A stretch of 64,000 nucleotides of DNA from Ancalomicrobiaceae bacterium S20. GTDB taxonomy: Bacteria; Pseudomonadota; Alphaproteobacteria; Rhizobiales; Ancalomicrobiaceae. A model generated the notes under the pieces. That model worked only from the letters and a program-made list of their open reading frames with translations. It was not told the origin of the DNA and ran no database searches. Positions 60,607 to 64,000 of the stretch are shown here, one piece after another; the stretch's first letter is position 1, and every line of letters starts with the position of its first letter. Made by a program: the position numbers and the translations under genes. The stretch spans positions 4,368,001 through 4,432,000 of the forward strand of contig CP158568.1 in the NCBI GenBank assembly GCA_040269895.1, in the 5' to 3' direction.

Positions 60607-61415
60607 GGCCGGCGGCCCTCGCCGGGGACGAGGATGATGGAGAAATACGGTGCCTCGTCATCCGCCTTGTCGGCGAGCCGCACGACCTTCTCGCCCGCCA
60701 TGGTGCCGCGTTCGACGTAGATCGCGCGGTCGATCAGGCCGCAGGCTTCGAGCGCGCGGCGCACCTTCGGGAAGTTGGTGCCGAGCTTCATGATCACGGC
60801 CGCGTCGGTACGGGCGAGGGCCTCGGCGAGCGCGGCCTCGTCCATCGTGCCGGGCAGGACGGTCAGGACGTCGTCGCCCCAGGTGATCGGCGCGCCGGCG
60901 GCGGTCCAGCAGCCCGCCATGCCGGTCACGCCGGGGCAGATCGAGACCCGGTAGCGGTCCTTCAGGCGCACGTAGAGGTGCATGAAGGAGCCGTAGAACA
61001 GCGGGTCGCCCTCGCAGACCAGCACGACGTCGTCGCCGCGATCGAGCCGGGCGGCGATCGCGGCCGCTGCGGTCGCATAGAAGCCCGCCAGCGCGTCGAC
61101 ATAGGCGCCGTCGGCGAAGGGGATCTCGGTCGTGACCGGGTAGTAGAGCGGCATCTCTTCGGTGCCCGGGCGGATCCAGCCGTCGACGATGGTGCGGGCG
61201 TTGCCGCGCCGGCCTTGCTTGGCGAAATAGGCAATCACCCGTGCCGCCTCGATCCGGCGCACCGCCTTGACCGTCAGCAGTTCCGGGTCGCCCGGCCCGA
61301 GGCCCACGCCGTGGAACGTGCCGGCGACGACGGTCGCAGGCTCCGTCGCGTCGGTGCTGCCGGCCGCCAGATCGCCGGTCAGGTCCGGAGCGAGGCGCGG
61401 GTCGATCACGTTCAT
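60603..61415 (-). CDS. cobI: Precorrin-2 C20-methyltransferase CobI
   Basis: A 270-residue SAM methyltransferase: FHGVGLGPGDPELLTVKAVRRIE, LVCEGDPLFYGSFMHLYVRL, ICPGVTGMAGCWTAAGAPI, MKLGTNFPKVRRAL. N-terminal 33 residues form a nonconserved extension. ATGA overlap with the cobH stop at 61412. Confidence 0.95.
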   Translation of the reverse strand: MNVIDPRLAPDLTGDLAAGSTDATEPATVVAGTFHGVGLGPGDPELLTVKAVRRIEAARVIAYFAKQGRRGNARTIVDGWIRPGTEEMPLYYPVTTEIPFADGAYVDALAGFYATAAAAIAARLDRGDDVVLVCEGDPLFYGSFMHLYVRLKDRYRVSICPGVTGMAGCWTAAGAPITWGDDVLTVLPGTMDEAALAEALARTDAAVIMKLGTNFPKVRRALEACGLIDRAIYVERGTMAGEKVVRLADKADDEAPYFSIILVPGEGRRP

Positions 61416-62043
61416 TCGCGGGCACTCGCGAGCGCGTTGACGGCCGCCGCGGCCATGGCGCTGCCGCCCTTGCGGCCGCGCACGACGATGAAGGGATTTT
61501 TCCGTGCGCCGCCAGCGCGTCCTTTGATTCCGCCGCGCCGACGAAGCCGACCGGCATGCCGATCACGCAGGCCGGCAGGCCGGCGCCGGCGTCGATCATT
61601 TCGAGAAGCCGGAACAGCGCGGTCGGCGCGTTGCCGATCGCCACCACGGAGCCCTGGAGCCGGTCGCGCCAGAGTTCCATGGCGGCGGCGGAGCGCGTGT
61701 TGCCGATCGCCTTGGCGAGGCCCGGCACCGATGGATCGTCGAGCGTGCAGACGACATCGTTCGCCGCCGGCAGGCGCGTGCGCGTCACGCCGTTGGCGAC
61801 CATCTTGGCGTCGCACAGGATCGGCGCGCCGGCCTTCAGCGCGGCCTCGGCGGCCTCGGCCGCACCGGGCGCGAAGTCGATGTCGGCGGCGACCTCGACC
61901 ATGCCGCAGGCATGGATGATGCGCACGGCGACACGCTCCTCGATGCCGCGAAAGCGGGCGAGGTCCGCTTCGGCGCGGATGATGGCGAAGGAGCGGCCGT
62001 AGATGGCGTCGCCGTCGCGGATGTAGTCGTAGCCCTGTTCCAT
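61412..62043 (-). CDS. cobH: Precorrin-8X methylmutase CobH (one frameshift)
   Basis: About 210 residues after repair, the family length. Moves the C11 methyl to C12 to give hydrogenobyrinic acid. YDYIRDGDAIYGRSFAIIRAE, catalytic His44 in RIIHACGMVEVAADI, GAPILCDAKMVANGVTR, VGFVGAAESKDAL. The C-terminal FIVVRGRKGGSAMAAAAVNAL is in the next frame; a base seems lost at 61491-61502 (A5/C3 run). Confidence 0.9.
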
Positions 62044-62057
62044 CTCGTTCCGTCGTG

Positions 62058-62135
62058 CCGGGGGCCCGAGCCCCCGGAAAATGGGCGCCGCGAAGGGTCT
62101 TCGCGCTCAGAAGCATGCGCGGGATTCTTCCCGCG
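62058..62135. other. Two hairpins in the cobG-cobH gap
   Basis: CCGGGGGC (62058-62065) with GCCCCCGG (62070-62077), 4-nt loop, and CGCGGGA (62118-62124) with TCCCGCG (62129-62135), 4-nt loop. They fill the only sizeable gap of the cobN-cobJ run. No U tract on the minus strand, so perhaps mRNA stabilisation or processing. No B12-box riboswitch seen. Confidence 0.45.
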
Positions 62136-62142
62136 GGATCGT

Positions 62143-63486
62143 TCAGCCGGCTTCGGCCAGTTCCGCAAGCGCGGCCTTGGCCTGTGACGGCGAGAGCCCG
62201 CGCGCGACAGGCTCATCGCACGCGCGGCCGCGGATGACCAGATCATAGCGTCCATCGTGGCCGACCAGCGTCACGGCGGTCTCGCCAGGACGCGCACAGC
62301 CCTTCTCGCAGCCCGACACGTGCAAGGCCAGTCCGTCATTGGTCAGGCGACGCGCGAGCGGGGCGAGCGCGCGGGCATTGGTCCGCGCATCGACCGAGGC
62401 CGAGCGGCAGGCCGGCCGGCCCGGACAGGCCACCACCGCCAGCAGCGGATCGTCGGCCGCGACGATCAGTCCGGCCGCGTCGAGCCCGGCAAGCGCCTGC
62501 GCCGCCGCTTCCGGCCGAACGTGCGGCACCAGCACCGCCCGCCAGGGTGTCAGGCGCAGTTCGCCCTTGCCGAACACGTCGGCGACATCGGCGAGCGTGA
62601 CCAGCTGTTCGGCGTCCAGCCGGCCGAACGGCGCGCCGGCGCCGATCACCTTGCCGGCGCCGACGATCTCGGCGATGCCGATCAGCGAAGTGCGGCGATC
62701 GTCGGCGAGCAGGGGGCGGGCTCGACGAGCTGCGCAACGGCCGCGGCAAAGGGCGCAGTCCCGGTCCGGGCCAGGATCGAGGCGAGCCGGCGCGGCCGGT
62801 CGGTGGTTGCGGCGCGCTCGTCGAGGAACACGCGCGCGATGGCTTCGGCCGCATCGGCGATGGCCTCGGGCGCGATCGTGCCGAGCACCACGGCCGAAGC
62901 CGGCTCGGTGCCGCCGATCTCGACCAGAAGGCGGGGGCCGGTCGCGGTCATGACGCCTTGGAAGCGGATGTCGGCGGTCGCGTGGGCGAGCGACAGCGCG
63001 CCGCCATCATCGACGACATAGCCGAACTTGCCCGGCAGGGCCCAAAGCGCGCGCTCCGCACGCAGCCGGCTCTCCAGCGCTGCGACGAGGGCGCGGCCGT
63101 CGGTGGGCGCGGTCCGGTCGAGGCCGGCGAGGGGCGGGGCCACGATGTTGCGGATCGCCTCCGTGTCGGGGGTGATCGTCGAGGACGTCGAGTTCGGAGA
63201 GCGCGGCGATCAGCGGCGCGAAACTCTGGGTCGAGACACCACGGATCTGCAGGTTGGCGCGCTGGCTGAGGTCGATCTGGCCATTGCCGTGGATATGGGC
63301 GAGCTCGGCGATCTTGCGCGCGGCGGCGCAAGCCAGGATCCCGCCGGTCAGCCTCAGCCGGACGACCAGCCCGTCGCCGGTCTCCATCGGGCGCAGGGCC
63401 CCCGGGCACCATCCCTTCACGCTCGCGCCCGTCACGTTCGCGCCCGTCACGTTCGCCGGTTCGGCGGCCATCGTCTCGCTGGTCAT
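62143..63486 (-). CDS. cobG: Precorrin-3B synthase CobG (two frameshifts)
   Basis: About 447 residues after repair. O2-dependent, sulfite/nitrite-reductase-like enzyme with siroheme-type and [4Fe-4S] sites. N-terminal ferredoxin-like half: GWCPGALRPMETGDGLVVRLRL, IDLSQRANLQIRG. Middle: LWALPGKFGYVVDDGGALSL. C-terminal cluster Cys in VACPGRPACRSASVD and VSGCEKGCARPGE (C-x5-C ... C-x3-C). The three parts lie in three frames: an extra base in the G5 run 63168-63172 and a missing one at the G5 run 62712-62716. ATGA overlap with the cobN stop. Confidence 0.9.
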
Positions 63487-64000
63487 GCTGCTGTTCCCAG
63501 CACTTCGTCGATGCGGCCGCGCACGGAATTGCGGCGGCTCGCCCAGAGCCCTCGGCGCAGTGCTTCGTCGAAGGCCCGCGCGACGGCTCGGGCCGCGGCC
63601 GGATTGGCCGCGACGAGAAAGTCGCGCACTCGGTCGTCGCCGAGCGTGGCGTCGAAGACAAGATCGTATTGCCGCGGTCCCACCGCGTCGGCGGTGGCGG
63701 AGAAGGCGACCAGATTGCCGACGGTCTCGGCGATCTCGGCCGCGCCGCGATGGCCATGGCGCATCTGGCCGGCGATCCAGCGCGGGTTGGTCGCCCGTGC
63801 CCGAACCACGCGCGCGACCTCTTCCGCGAGGCCGCGTACCTTGGGCGCCTCCGGGCGGGTCGCGTCGACGTGGTAGAGCGCCGGGGCATTGCCGAGCCGG
63901 TCGGCGGCGGCGGCGAAGCCGCCTTCGTGCTCGGCGAAGGCGTCGGAATCGAGCACGTCCTGGCCGGCCATGTCCTGGACGTGGACGAAGGCGTCGGCGG
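63483..64000 (-). CDS. cobN: Cobaltochelatase subunit CobN, C-terminal part (window edge)
   Basis: The last about 171 residues of a normally about 1,200-1,300-residue protein, open to the window end. ADAFVHVQDMAGQDVLDSDAF, EHEGGFAAAADRLGNAPALYHVD, WIAGQMRHGHRGAAEIAETV and RRNSVRGRIDEVL are typical of CobN/Mg-chelatase-H C-termini. With CobS and CobT (not in the window) it inserts Co2+ into hydrogenobyrinic acid a,c-diamide. Confidence 0.95.
   Translation of the reverse strand, partial: ADAFVHVQDMAGQDVLDSDAFAEHEGGFAAAADRLGNAPALYHVDATRPEAPKVRGLAEEVARVVRARATNPRWIAGQMRHGHRGAAEIAETVGNLVAFSATADAVGPRQYDLVFDATLGDDRVRDFLVAANPAAARAVARAFDEALRRGLWASRRNSVRGRIDEVLGTAA

Noticed and set aside
52912-64000. 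Cobalamin riboswitch in the cob region
   Set aside because: All gaps are under about 100 bp and none shows the B12 box; a riboswitch, if any, would be upstream of cobN outside the window.

Overview
The window reads as chromosomal DNA of a GC-rich (visibly high, not computed) alphaproteobacterium, most likely of the order Hyphomicrobiales (Rhizobiales). Support: divergent katG/oxyR, an imuA-imuB-dnaE2 mutagenesis operon with the alphaproteobacterial GAAC-N7-GAAC LexA box, a FixK/FNR-like Crp regulator, an HisKA_2-type sensor kinase, a ribbon-helix-helix/PHB-depolymerase pair and an aerobic (CobN/CobG-type) cobalamin cluster. Genus cannot be fixed from sequence reading alone.

Layout. 1-7 kb: end of a ring-cleaving VOC dioxygenase with its esterase partner (MhqO/MhqD-like), katG and divergent oxyR, a ClC chloride channel. 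7-14.4 kb: a PepSY_2 protein, a Crp/FNR regulator, then a two-component system followed by a His/Asp-rich secreted protein, a DUF2271 protein carrying an FMN-attachment motif, a PepSY-flavodoxin-reductase fusion and ApbE. I read this as a regulated extracytosolic flavin electron-transfer system, and it is the most interesting locus of the window. 14.6-20.4 kb: SOS mutasome. 20.4-21.1 kb: decayed Mrr nuclease. 21.1-26.1 kb: desaturase, transglutaminase-like protein, RHH regulator, PHB-depolymerase-like esterase, sensor kinase. 26.1-28.9 kb: gene-poor, partly AT-rich stretch with one orphan gene, an IS3-family transposase relic and tRNA-Ser(CGA). 28.9-35.3 kb: acs, GNAT, the minus-strand run yggT-DUF167-folD-isomerase, tRNA-Ala(CGC). 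35.3-38.8 kb: dctA and a GalD-like tautomerase divergent from a LysR regulator with a palindromic operator. 39-48.4 kb: single housekeeping and transport genes. 48.5-52.9 kb: asd behind a Thr-rich putative leader peptide, an ABC exporter, an ArsR/SRPBCC pair. 53-64 kb: cobalamin genes cobB, cobA, cbiD, cobM, cobE, cobL, cobK, cobJ, cobI, cobH, cobG and the 3' end of cobN.

The cobalamin block covers precorrin-2 to cobyrinic acid a,c-diamide and cobalt insertion. It uses O2-type CobG together with CbiD for the C1-methyl step, a hybrid of the textbook aerobic and anaerobic routes.

About eleven single-base frameshifts interrupt otherwise well conserved genes (PepSY reductase, apbE, dnaE2, cobM, cobE, cobH, cobG). 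Most lie at G/C runs. I treat them as probable consensus errors, although real decay cannot be excluded from the sequence alone.
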